Part shown: piece after piece, positions 9,523-17,679 of the stretch | How positions within the stretch are numbered: position 1 is the first letter of the stretch | Layout: each line of letters opens with the position of its first letter | Assembly: GCF_018860585.1 (NCBI RefSeq) | Contig: NZ_JAHKPR010000088.1 | Location: 1 to 38,080 of the forward strand | Length of the DNA: 38,080 bases | Direction: 5' to 3' | Source of the DNA: Colwellia sp. E2M01 | GTDB lineage: Bacteria; Pseudomonadota; Gammaproteobacteria; Enterobacterales; Alteromonadaceae | Program-made: the position numbers and the translations under genes | The notes under the pieces: generated by a model | Told to the model about the DNA's origin: nothing | Databases searched by the model: none | Seen by the model: only the letters and a program-made list of their open reading frames with translations

Positions 9523-9682
9523 TACCAATATCACAAACTAAATGATCATTTATACGGGCTAAAACCACTAACTACAGTGTTATTTATTTAATAATTATAA
9601 CAACTAGTTATGTCAATAAATGCCTTGTATTTAATGATTTTATCTCTGTCTAAAATAGATCACTTAATTAATGAAACTGGTA
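9523..9682. mobile_element. 160-bp MITE-like element with imperfect terminal inverted repeats
   Basis: The left end (9523-9552, starting TACCAATATCAC) and the reverse complement of the right end (9653-9682, starting TACCAGTTTCAT) match at about 21 of 30 positions, including TACCA and TGATC blocks. An inner hairpin (GTTAT at 9579, ATAAC at 9597, flanked by AACTA and TAGTT) adds to the symmetry. It has no coding capacity. It looks like a non-autonomous, transposase-less element. A similar single end lies at 26541. Confidence 0.6.
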
Positions 9683-9805
9683 TAAAAAACCTTAAAGGCT
9701 TGCGGTTTTGGTATAAAAAGAGCTAGAAGGGTTAATTTAAAGAAAGTACTTCTGTATCTTTCAATAAGTTAACTCCATGTAGCGTTAATCATTACTTATC
9801 AAAGT

Positions 9806-9837
9806 CTATTATCTATAGCTTGATCTATAGATAATAG
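9806..9837 (-). terminator. Perfect 13-bp hairpin just after the cytochrome/propeller gene
   Basis: CTATTATCTATAG (9806-9818) and CTATAGATAATAG (9825-9837) pair perfectly with a 6-base loop, ten bases beyond the stop codon of the minus-strand gene. No U-tract follows in that direction, so termination would need a factor, or the hairpin may protect the 3' end of the mRNA. Confidence 0.5.
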
Positions 9838-9847
9838 GTATTAATTA

Positions 9848-11113
9848 CTACCTTATGATATTCACTCTAATAATCTTATTGGTGCTACTTTGATGAATTA
9901 ATAAATTACCATTTTTAGTAGGGCGCATGTGTCTAATAATACCAGCATACACTTTACCTGATGGAATAGCCCAACTTTGAAACTTTTCTGTAGTGGGATC
10001 AAATCTTACTAATGCATCAGGCCTCATACCTGATTCGTTATACCAAACAATATTATCAATGACAGCGATTGCGTAAGGATGCGAAGATTTTCCACTAGGT
10101 GATGGCCACTCTTTAATTTTACCATCTTCAGGGTTATATCTGCCAAGTCGTCCTTGTGATGAGTTTACATACCAAATAATCCCATTGTCAGCTATATCAA
10201 GGCGTCGAACTCGAGTTGCTTTATTAGGCAACATTATGTCTGTTAACTCCATGGTCTCGGGATTAACTTTCACTAAACAATTTCTGCCATTACAAGCAAC
10301 CCAAGGCGCACCGTTAGCGTCTATTTTAATACCATAAGGTTTTGACTTTGGTGCATTCATTGTGACTAGTTTTATCTCGCCTGTTGTAGGTTTTAATCGA
10401 CCAATCATATTACTATGTTGCAGGGTAAACCAGAGTGTTCCTTTGGCGTCGAAAATAGCACTATGAGGATCTTTCGCTTTTTCGTCAGGCATCTTATATT
10501 CGGTGATTTGTTCTGTTTCAATATCTAGCATACCAACGCTGCCATTTTTGTTACCTGTATACCAAATATTACCTGCATTATCAGTAGTAACTGTATGTGG
10601 CATAGCATTTTCAGGTAATAAATATTCCTTCATTTCACCTGTAGTTGGATTAATTTTACCAATTAGGTTTTGACGTTGCCCTGCCCACCAAATAGTACCG
10701 TCGGTCGCTTCGATAGGATCACGAGAGCGTTGTCCTAGTGTTGGCGTTTGCCATAGAGTAAAGCTTATTTTGGCATCGCCTGTTATCAAGGTTGGTGTAC
10801 GTAGTGTGTTAGGTGGGTAAGTCGTTGTTAGGTAAGTAAAGATACTATCTGCAATTTTGTCTTGGCTAGATAAATCTATCATGGTTTTTGTTAGTGCTTG
10901 CCAATCGTTATAATCATAGCCAGAAGAATTAGTGATCAATTTTATTGAATGACAGGCGGTACAATATTGCTCGACGTAAGTTTTTCCTTGATAATTTTTC
11001 ATCTCATTTGTTGGCGTAATAGTAGATGTTTGACTTACTGCACTAAAAGTTACGGTAAGAGCAAAATAACAGCTAATTAATATTATCGGTTTTATAAATC
11101 TTTGTGTGTTCAT
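9848..11113 (-). CDS. Secreted cytochrome c fused to Vgb-like (streptogramin lyase-like) beta-propeller
   Basis: The 421 residues start with a signal peptide (about 1-28). A small cytochrome c domain follows, with the haem motif CTACH at 51-55 and a likely axial Met at 78. Residues about 130-421 hold six to seven repeats of roughly 40 residues with the pattern DANGxIWYTxxxxxxIGRxxPxTG (for example around 180, 224, 266 and 312), the signature of the Vgb/SMP-30-type seven-bladed propeller. The product should be periplasmic and haem-bearing. Redox function or substrate cannot be read. Despite annotations such as 'virginiamycin B lyase', antibiotic inactivation is not implied. GGGGAG six bases upstream supports the ATG. 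The gene is divergent from miaE. Confidence 0.85.
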   Translation of the reverse strand: MNTQRFIKPIILISCYFALTVTFSAVSQTSTITPTNEMKNYQGKTYVEQYCTACHSIKLITNSSGYDYNDWQALTKTMIDLSSQDKIADSIFTYLTTTYPPNTLRTPTLITGDAKISFTLWQTPTLGQRSRDPIEATDGTIWWAGQRQNLIGKINPTTGEMKEYLLPENAMPHTVTTDNAGNIWYTGNKNGSVGMLDIETEQITEYKMPDEKAKDPHSAIFDAKGTLWFTLQHSNMIGRLKPTTGEIKLVTMNAPKSKPYGIKIDANGAPWVACNGRNCLVKVNPETMELTDIMLPNKATRVRRLDIADNGIIWYVNSSQGRLGRYNPEDGKIKEWPSPSGKSSHPYAIAVIDNIVWYNESGMRPDALVRFDPTTEKFQSWAIPSGKVYAGIIRHMRPTKNGNLLIHQSSTNKIIRVNIIR

Positions 11114-11257
11114 GATGGCTCCCCAGTATTTTTATTTAATTGTAGACGGAACTGTATTTATTAAAGCACGGCAATAAATTTTCATGTTAAAATCTGCTGA
11201 ATCTTTAACGTAAAAACTATGACACGTTAAACAATTTAAAAGAGAAGTTCACACAGA

Positions 11258-12013
11258 ATGTATGACAACCTATTAGCACCTATTAACGCCTTTTTAAAAT
11301 ATCCTACTCCTGATGCTTGGGTTGAAGAAGCAAAAAAGCCAGAAAACCTAGCGATTCTTTTACGAGATCATTTAATTTGTGAGTTAAAAGCGGCGCAAAG
11401 TGCGCTATTTTTACTTAAGCGTTACGCACTAACCCCTGAAGGTGTTACGCAATTAACTGATCTTATGGCTCCTTATGAGCAGTTTGCTTATAAACGTATT
11501 GGTAACACACAAACTCTTAAAGGTAAAAATGTGTTGTCTAAATCAATACAAGCTCGATCTGATTGTTCATACGGGCAAGATATGGTTGATAAAATGGTGT
11601 TATTGATTCGAGAAGAGTTACATCACTTTTATCAAGTGCTAGAAATTATTGAGGAAAATAATATTCCTTACGATCCTATTCCTGCAGCACGTTATGCAAA
11701 AGGTATGTTAAAAGGTGTGCGTACTTACGAGCCAGAAGCGCTTATTGATAAATTAATTATTGGTGCTTATATAGAAGCGAGATCATGTGAACGCTTTGCT
11801 AAAATAGCGCCACATCTTGATGAGAAAATAGGAAAGTTTTATATATCATTATTGCGCTCAGAAGCGAGACATTATCAAGATTACCTAACCTTGGCTCAAG
11901 ACATATCTGCTGTTGATATTTCAGATAGAATTACATTTTTTGGTGAGAAAGAAGCTGATTTAATTACCAGCCCAGATAAAGATTTTAAATTCCACTCAGG
12001 TACGCCTGTTTAA
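11258..12013 (+). CDS. miaE: tRNA-(ms2io6A37)-hydroxylase MiaE
   Basis: MiaE is a non-haem diiron monooxygenase that hydroxylates the isopentenyl group of ms2i6A at tRNA position 37. The ferritin-like four-helix ligand set is visible: E42 (ICELKAAQSA), E119 or E120 with HH at 122-123 (REELHHFYQVLE), E173 and E178 (EARSCERF), and E202 with H205 (RSEARHYQDY). The length of 251 residues fits the clade of MiaE with the extended N-terminus. The leader has AGAGAAG, at some distance from the ATG. The gene is single and convergent with lpxH. Confidence 0.95.
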   Translation: MYDNLLAPINAFLKYPTPDAWVEEAKKPENLAILLRDHLICELKAAQSALFLLKRYALTPEGVTQLTDLMAPYEQFAYKRIGNTQTLKGKNVLSKSIQARSDCSYGQDMVDKMVLLIREELHHFYQVLEIIEENNIPYDPIPAARYAKGMLKGVRTYEPEALIDKLIIGAYIEARSCERFAKIAPHLDEKIGKFYISLLRSEARHYQDYLTLAQDISAVDISDRITFFGEKEADLITSPDKDFKFHSGTPV

Positions 12014-12056
12014 TGGTATTTGAGCTAACTTTTTAAAATAAAAAGTAGTTAATAAC

Positions 12057-12803
12057 TTACCCAAGTGGTTGATTTAATAATTCCATAGAATCAGGCGTAA
12101 CTTTTAACCAAGCGCCTTGTTCGTACCAGTCTCCTAATACAATACGTTGTGCTTTAGCATTGTTGGCAACAATGTTATGTATAGCCGGCCTGTGAGTATG
12201 GCCATGTATTAATAATTGGCTATGATATTGCTCTAAACAATCAATAACTTCACTTTCCGTGACATCCATTATTTCTTGTTTTTTTATTGCCGTTGCAGCG
12301 GCGCTTTTTTTACGGTAATTAGCGGCAATTTTTTTACGGACACATAAAGGCAAGCTTTTTATCATGGTTTGCCACCACCAAGAACGTGATTTTTTGCGAA
12401 ATTCTTGATAATCAAGATCACGAGTACATAAAGTATCACCATGCATTATAACGACGTGTTGCCCGTAAAGATCAATAGTGTCTATTTCGGGTAATAAAAT
12501 CATACTGGCTTTTTTAGCGTAACGTTTGCCAATAAGAAAATCTCTATTACCATGAATGAAGTAAATTTCAGTACCTGATTTATTTAGACCTGTTAATGCA
12601 TCTGCGATGGTTTTAAGGTACGGGCTATCATCATCGTCACCCACCCAAGTTTCAAAAAAATCACCGAGGATATAAAGCTTTTCTGCTTTAGGCGCTTCAT
12701 TTGCAATAAACTTCATAAAGCAGGCGGTAATATCTGGCCTGCTTTCAGTTAAATGTAAATCAGCAATAAAGTAAGTTACTGCTGATTTATTATTATCTGT
12801 CAT
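12057..12803 (-). CDS. lpxH: UDP-2,3-diacylglucosamine diphosphatase LpxH
   Basis: LpxH hydrolyses UDP-2,3-diacylglucosamine to lipid X and UMP, a step of lipid A synthesis at the inner membrane. It is a calcineurin-like metallophosphoesterase with the full dinuclear metal set: DLHL (D15, H17), GDFFE (D48), GNRDF (N86, D88), MHGDT and GHTHRP. The length of 248 residues is normal. It begins 14 bases after ppiB ends, so the two are almost surely co-transcribed from the ppiB promoter, as in E. coli. Confidence 0.97.
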   Translation of the reverse strand: MTDNNKSAVTYFIADLHLTESRPDITACFMKFIANEAPKAEKLYILGDFFETWVGDDDDSPYLKTIADALTGLNKSGTEIYFIHGNRDFLIGKRYAKKASMILLPEIDTIDLYGQHVVIMHGDTLCTRDLDYQEFRKKSRSWWWQTMIKSLPLCVRKKIAANYRKKSAAATAIKKQEIMDVTESEVIDCLEQYHSQLLIHGHTHRPAIHNIVANNAKAQRIVLGDWYEQGAWLKVTPDSMELLNQPLG

Positions 12804-12817
12804 GAACTAAACTACGC

Positions 12818-13309
12818 TTATGCTACAACGGCAGATTCGATGATAATTTCATCTTTTGGTACATCACCGTGGCCATACATATTACCTGTTTCAACTAACG
12901 TCATTTTATCAACAACGTCCATGCCTTCTACCACTTCACCAAATACACAGTAACCCCAGCCTTGTATGTTTTCAGCTGTGAAGTCTAAAAAGGTATTATC
13001 GTTTAAGTTAATAAAAAACTGGGCTGACGCTGAATGTGGCTCTTGTGTTCTAGCCATGGCTAAACTGCCACGCTTGTTAGTTAAGCCGTTGTTTGCTTCG
13101 TTTTTTATACTTGCACGAGTTTCTTTTTCGTCTAAGCCAGAAGCAAAACCGCCACCTTGTGCCATAAAACCTTTAATTACACGGTGAAAAATAGTGCCAT
13201 TGTAATGACCTTCTTCAACATATTGTTGGAAGTTAGCGGCTGTTTTAGGCGCGTTTTCAAAGTCTAATTCAATTTTAATTTCACCAAGGTTTGTTTTAAA
13301 TATGATCAT
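12818..13309 (-). CDS. ppiB: Cytoplasmic peptidyl-prolyl cis-trans isomerase B (cyclophilin)
   Basis: This 163-residue cyclophilin has [13 protein letters not shown] (with the catalytic Arg), the [10 protein letters not shown] segment and [18 protein letters not shown], all standard for PpiB. It lacks a signal peptide, so it is the cytoplasmic form rather than PpiA. AGAGAAA precedes the ATG. It is divergent from cysS with a 245-base spacer, and leads the ppiB-lpxH pair. Confidence 0.97.
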   Translation of the reverse strand: MIIFKTNLGEIKIELDFENAPKTAANFQQYVEEGHYNGTIFHRVIKGFMAQGGGFASGLDEKETRASIKNEANNGLTNKRGSLAMARTQEPHSASAQFFINLNDNTFLDFTAENIQGWGYCVFGEVVEGMDVVDKMTLVETGNMYGHGDVPKDEIIIESAVVA

Positions 13310-13554
13310 AATTTTCTCTGTTTTTTTAATAAAGATTTAAATTAATGTTTAAGTAAACGTTTAATTTAATTGTTTAAATGAAGTGTACACAAAATAATTG
13401 CCGATAATTGTACGCTAACTAATGAAAAAGTGCATTAGTCTTAATGATCCTTTGCCATTGTTAGGGTACAATCCTTCGCATATTTAATTGTCACTAATGC
13501 AAACTAAATACTAACAACTCAATCTACGTTATTAAGTCGGAGTCAGAAAATACC

Positions 13555-14961
13555 ATGTTGCAGATTTACAACACTTTAAGTCGTCAAAAAGAAACCTTTA
13601 CACCTATTACCCCCGGTAAAGTTGGCTTATATGTTTGTGGTTGCACCGTATATGACTTATGCCATATAGGCCATGGCCGTACTTATATTAGCTTTGATAA
13701 TATTTCTCGTTATTTACGTTTTTCCGGATATGACGTGAACTATGTGCGTAATATTACTGACGTAGAAGATAAAATTATTAATCGTGCTAATGAAAATGGT
13801 GAAAGTACCGAGTCATTAACTGAGCGTACTATTGCCGCAATGCATGAAGATTTTGACTCGTTAAATATGGCAAGACCTGATTTAGAGCCGCGCGTAACCA
13901 CGCACATGGATGAAATTATTACCATGATTGAAACGCTTGTTGCTAAAAAGCATGCTTATGTTGCTGGCGAAAACGCAGCATCAGGGCAGGGTGATGTATT
14001 ATTTAACGTGGCTAGTTACGAAGATTATGGCAAATTAAGCGGACAAAACCTTGAGCAGCTGCAAGCTGGCTCTCGTGTTGAAGTTGATCAACACAAAAAC
14101 AACCCGCTTGATTTTGTGTTATGGAAATCAGCTAAACCAGGTGAGCCAAGTTGGTCATCACCGTGGGGCGAAGGTCGTCCGGGTTGGCATATTGAGTGTT
14201 CTGCAATGAACGCTAAAGAATTAGGTCATCATTTTGATATTCACGGTGGCGGCTCAGATTTAACTTTTCCACATCATGAAAATGAAATAGCACAAAGTTG
14301 TTGTGCTCTTGATACACCATATGTGAATTACTGGATGCATACCGGTATGGTACAAGTGGATCAAGAAAAAATGTCTAAATCCTTGGGTAATTTTTTTACT
14401 ATTCGTGATGTATTAGCACAATACGATGCTGAAACTGTTCGCTTCTTTCTTACAACAGGGCATTACCGTAGCCAATTAAATTATTCAACAGACAACTTAA
14501 CTCAAGCGAGAGCATCGGTTGAGCGTATTTATACGTCGCTGCGTGATGTGAAGGTTGCAAAAGACTTTACCTTAGATAAAGAGTCAAACTTTGTGAAACA
14601 ATTTTGTTTAGCGATGGATGATGATTTTAATACACCACAAGCATTAGCGGTATTATTTGAAATATCTAAAGAATTAAATGTAGCGAAAGCGGCAAATGAT
14701 GATGCCTTAGCGACAGAATTAGCATCAACCTTAGTCGGGTTAGGTGAAATTGTTGGTTTGTTACAGCTTGATCCCGCTGCTTTTTTACAAGGTGATAATG
14801 ACAACGATGAGGTGGCGGTTATTGAAGCGCTCATCGTACAGCGTAATCAAGCGAGAAAAGATAAAGACTGGGCGATGGCTGATGATGCACGTGATAAGTT
14901 AAATGCGATGAATATTGTACTTGAAGATAGCGCAGGAAAAACCACTTGGCGTAAAGCTTAA
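13555..14961 (+). CDS. cysS: Cysteinyl-tRNA synthetase
   Basis: This class I synthetase charges tRNA-Cys. The zinc-binding Cys28 lies in YVCGCTVYD, the HIGH motif is at 37-40, further zinc ligands occur in [10 protein letters not shown] and [10 protein letters not shown], and KMSKS is at 272-276. The C-terminal part includes the helical domain and the short anticodon-binding module ([17 protein letters not shown]). The length of 468 residues is normal. CGGAG at 13538-13542 supports the ATG. The gene is closed by a strong bidirectional terminator shared with folD. Confidence 0.98.
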   Translation: MLQIYNTLSRQKETFTPITPGKVGLYVCGCTVYDLCHIGHGRTYISFDNISRYLRFSGYDVNYVRNITDVEDKIINRANENGESTESLTERTIAAMHEDFDSLNMARPDLEPRVTTHMDEIITMIETLVAKKHAYVAGENAASGQGDVLFNVASYEDYGKLSGQNLEQLQAGSRVEVDQHKNNPLDFVLWKSAKPGEPSWSSPWGEGRPGWHIECSAMNAKELGHHFDIHGGGSDLTFPHHENEIAQSCCALDTPYVNYWMHTGMVQVDQEKMSKSLGNFFTIRDVLAQYDAETVRFFLTTGHYRSQLNYSTDNLTQARASVERIYTSLRDVKVAKDFTLDKESNFVKQFCLAMDDDFNTPQALAVLFEISKELNVAKAANDDALATELASTLVGLGEIVGLLQLDPAAFLQGDNDNDEVAVIEALIVQRNQARKDKDWAMADDARDKLNAMNIVLEDSAGKTTWRKA

Positions 14962-14991
14962 AATACAAAAGGGATAAAGAATCTAGAGCAG

Positions 14992-15038
14992 AAAAGGGCG
15001 GGCATCAACTATGTAACTAGTTAATGCCCGCCCTTTTT
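14992..15038. terminator. Bidirectional intrinsic terminator between cysS and folD
   Basis: AAAAGGGCGGGCAT (14992-15005) pairs perfectly over 14 positions with ATGCCCGCCCTTTT (15024-15037), loop 18 bases, followed by Ts. The A-run on the other side gives the same signal for minus-strand transcription from folD. Confidence 0.95.
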
Positions 15039-15087
15039 ATTTGTTTATTATTTCGAATTCAACTAATAGTAATTTTAATCAATAAAG

Positions 15088-15942
15088 CTAATGATCAGCT
15101 TGTTCACAGGCTTGTAATGTATTTTCAATCAAACAAGCAACTGTCATAGGACCAACACCGCCCGGAACTGGGGTTATATGTGCGGCACGTCCTTGGGCAA
15201 CTTCAAAATCAACATCACCTACTAACTTACCGTTATCTAAACGATTAATACCTACATCAATGACAATAGCGCCTTGTTTAATCCAATCGCCAGGTATAAA
15301 GCTAGGTTTGCCAACAGCGACAACAATTAAATCAGCATTTTTAACTTTGTTTTCTAAATCCTTAGTAAAGCGATGTGTTGTTGTTACGGTACAGCCAGCA
15401 AGTAATAGCTCTAAAGACATAGGACGACCAACAATATTAGACGCGCCAATAACTAAAGCGTCTAAGCCCTTAGGTTCAACACCGGTTGAATTAATTAAGG
15501 TCATTATGCCTTTGGGTGTGCAAGGACGTAAACCAGGCTGTCTTAGTGCTAACTTTCCAATATTAAAAGGGTGAAAACCATCAACATCTTTAAGAGGGTT
15601 AATTCTCTCAAGAATTAAATCTGCATTTAAACCTTGCGGTAAAGGTAGTTGAACTAATATTCCGTCAATTTCATTGTCGTTATTTAATTCATCAACTAAG
15701 GCTAATAACTCTTGTTCAGACGTTGTTTTCGCTAAATCATATGAACGAGAAACAAAACCTACTTCTTCACAAGCTTTACGTTTACTTCCTACGTAAACTT
15801 GAGAGGCGGGATCTGAGCCAACTAATATAACAGCTAACCCTGGAGGTCTCTGGCCATTACTAATACGTAAACTAACTTTTTCTTTAACTGAATCTCTAAG
15901 TTGTTTGGCAATTACTTTGCCATCAATCAATGATGCTGTCAT
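15088..15942 (-). CDS. folD: Methylenetetrahydrofolate dehydrogenase / methenyltetrahydrofolate cyclohydrolase
   Basis: FolD interconverts 5,10-methylene-, methenyl- and 10-formyl-tetrahydrofolate with NADP, feeding purine and formyl-Met-tRNA synthesis. The catalytic Y50 and K54 lie in [33 protein letters not shown], the dinucleotide-binding GASNIVGRP and the C-terminal [11 protein letters not shown] are all intact. The length of 284 residues is normal. There is no strong ribosome-binding site before the ATG, but the N-terminus [12 protein letters not shown] is conserved in the family. It is convergent with cysS, a neighbourhood also seen in E. coli. Confidence 0.97.
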   Translation of the reverse strand: MTASLIDGKVIAKQLRDSVKEKVSLRISNGQRPPGLAVILVGSDPASQVYVGSKRKACEEVGFVSRSYDLAKTTSEQELLALVDELNNDNEIDGILVQLPLPQGLNADLILERINPLKDVDGFHPFNIGKLALRQPGLRPCTPKGIMTLINSTGVEPKGLDALVIGASNIVGRPMSLELLLAGCTVTTTHRFTKDLENKVKNADLIVVAVGKPSFIPGDWIKQGAIVIDVGINRLDNGKLVGDVDFEVAQGRAAHITPVPGGVGPMTVACLIENTLQACEQADH

Positions 15943-16119
15943 AACGGTGATGTAGACCTTGAATATAAATAATGATTAAACGGCGTTATTTTGCCATAAA
16001 CTCATTTCATGTTGTAGGTTTACTTTGAGTAATGCGCAAATGTTTCTAGCTTATGAATAAAAAAGTGGTTGATAAAGCCTAGCAAAATAAAACTTATAGT
16101 CAGTATCATTATATAAGCT

Positions 16120-16384
16120 TATACCCGTTCCACTTGAAGATGCTCGTTTCAGGAAGCCTGAGCGATTCATACCTAAGGCACCTTTTTTTATCAAGGGTTG
16201 TTCCCTTAAAAAGAAATGTAACGCAGGGTATGATTTGCTCAGTCTTCCCCAAGGGCTGGTTTAGAAACGCTTTATGCCGCGTTATTGATTTTGAGAATGA
16301 ACAACCATTCTCTACAATCAATGCCTTGCCTAAAGGCGTTTCTAATTCCAGCTGAATCCTGCATATTCAAGTGGAGCGGGTATA
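16120..16384. mobile_element. 265-bp MITE-like element with 24-bp terminal inverted repeats
   Basis: The ends 16120-16143 (TATACCCGTTCCACTTGAAG...) and 16361-16384 (...CAAGTGGAGCGGGTATA) are inverted copies with only two mismatches in 24. Inside, 16255-16299 and about 16306-16352 form a second long imperfect hairpin (shared GCTGG, TTAGAAACGC, ATTGAT and GAGAATG blocks) around the 6-base loop AACAAC. No credible protein is encoded. The structure fits a non-autonomous transposable element. The TA-rich flanks do not let me define a target duplication. Confidence 0.8.
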
Positions 16385-16591
16385 TATAGGTGAACTGTAT
16401 AATGGCAACGTTTTAATTAGCTTATTATCATTGCTCTTAACCATTAGTTGTAAAATAGTTGTAAAATTAATTTATATAATTTAATTGTGATGGGGCTTGT
16501 CTAAATAAAAGACAAACTAACAGCTTGCTGCAGAACAAATCAGCTACTTGCTTTAAAAACGAGCGAACAAACATTTATTTATAAAAAAAGT

Positions 16592-16620
16592 TTGACGGGG
16601 GGGGATCAACTCGGTAATAT
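16592..16620 (+). promoter_or_regulatory. Strong sigma-70 promoter of the tRNA cluster
   Basis: TTGACG (16592-16597), a 17-base spacer and TAATAT (16615-16620) form a near-consensus promoter. The A/T-rich stretch upstream resembles an UP element. The GC-rich discriminator CCGCACCC after the -10 is typical of stringently controlled stable-RNA promoters. The spacer holds most of an 8-G tract (16597-16604). Confidence 0.85.
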
Positions 16621-16670
16621 CCGCACCCGTTGAAACGAGACAATTTATTGCTTGTTACAGCAGCATAAAT

Positions 16671-16747
16671 CGGTGATTAGCGCAGCTTGGTAGCGCACTT
16701 GGTTTGGGTCCAAGGGGTCGCAAGTTCGAATCTTGCATCACCGACCA
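16671..16747 (+). tRNA. tRNA-Pro (anticodon TGG), copy 1
   Basis: The 77-base cloverleaf has acceptor arm CGGTGAT/ATCACCG, anticodon stem CTTGG/CCAAG with loop TTTGGGT (anticodon TGG), T-arm loop TTCGAAT and an encoded CCA. It is the first gene of the cluster, about 45 bases downstream of the expected start of transcription. Confidence 0.97.
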
Positions 16748-16803
16748 CTTTTTTAAATACTTTTAACAGTATATGATAAGTGGACCTGCTTTGTAGGAAA
16801 TGT

Positions 16804-16880
<77 letters not shown>

Positions 16881-16913
16881 TACTCCAAAGTATAGTGCAG
16901 TAAAAAGATAATG

Positions 16914-16989
16914 GTGGCTATAGCTCAGTTGGTAGAGCCCCGGATTGTGATTCCGGTTGTCGAGGGTTCAAGTCCCTTTAGCCACCCCA
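16914..16989 (+). tRNA. tRNA-His (anticodon GTG)
   Basis: The 76-base cloverleaf has acceptor arm GTGGCTA/TAGCCAC and anticodon stem CCGGA/TCCGG with loop TTGTGAT. The base before it is G (16913), opposite discriminator C, as needed for the extra G-1 of histidine tRNA. CCA is encoded. Confidence 0.97.
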
Positions 16990-17031
16990 TCTTTACATTA
17001 TTAGTTTCTCTAATAATAAAAGAATATATGT

Positions 17032-17108
17032 CGGTGATTAGCGCAGCTTGGTAGCGCACTTGGTTTGGGTCCAAGGGGTCGCAAGTTCGAATCTTGCATC
17101 ACCGACCA
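17032..17108 (+). tRNA. tRNA-Pro (anticodon TGG), copy 2
   Basis: Identical over all 77 bases to the copy at 16671-16747. Identity of the two copies within 360 bases points to recent duplication or gene conversion. Confidence 0.97.
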
Positions 17109-17181
17109 CTTCTCTAATAGTTCATATCTAACTATAATACTTCAATATCTAACGCTTTAATATTATCCATACTCATGCAAA

Positions 17182-17231
17182 CTAGATTTGAGTACCATAA
17201 AGTTCAGTCGCAAGTTCGAATCTTGCATCAC
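17182..17231 (+). pseudogene. Decayed third tRNA-Pro copy (3' part)
   Basis: Bases 17207-17231 are identical to the T-arm and acceptor 3' part of the two tRNA-Pro genes. Just upstream, GATTTGAGTACCA resembles the anticodon region GGTTTGGGTCCA with G-to-A changes. The 5' half, the anticodon and the CCA end (CTAAACA instead of CCGACCA) are lost, so no functional tRNA can form. Confidence 0.75.
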
Positions 17232-17530
17232 TAAACATTTTTCTTTCTTAGTAAAACTCTTTCTTCTATTCAAAGTTATAACTTTATTAATCTACAATAG
17301 TTTGGGTGTAATTAAATTTACTCGGAAGCGCTAATCTACATCTCCTAACATTATTATTTATCCGTACAATTCAAAATAAGCTTCCTTATTTAAATAATTA
17401 AAGTCCCCTCATTACGACCATTAAAATAAAATTTAACATTATTTTATTTTTTAGACTTGAAAAAGTAAAATTGCACCTTAAATCCTAAGATCAATGTTTG
17501 ACAATTTGGCTGATGGTTAAAACTTACACC

Positions 17531-17559
17531 TTGCAACTTTTTTTTGCTCTCGCTATAAT
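17531..17559 (+). promoter_or_regulatory. Sigma-70 promoter upstream of tig
   Basis: TTGCAA (17531-17536), a 17-base spacer and a consensus TATAAT (17554-17559) lie about 120 bases before the tig ATG. The rest of the tRNA-tig gap (17232-17530) is AT-rich and holds no gene that I can support. Confidence 0.75.
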
Positions 17560-17679
17560 TCGTCGTCATATTTTTGTAATAGGGCATCTTTTCGCCATGG
17601 ACTTGATAAAATTTATCAATATTCTGGCGGTTATTTGATGCGTAAAAAGCGTAATACGCTAAGTTTTTGAGGTATTTAA

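Noticed and set aside
9848-11113. Streptogramin resistance gene
   Set aside because: The fold family is shared, but the haem domain and export signal make an antibiotic-lyase role doubtful, and I cannot show the Vgb active site.
16109-16355. Overlapping small frames on both strands inside the 265-bp repeat
   Set aside because: They arise from the inverted-repeat structure, have no ribosome-binding site and no recognisable protein features.
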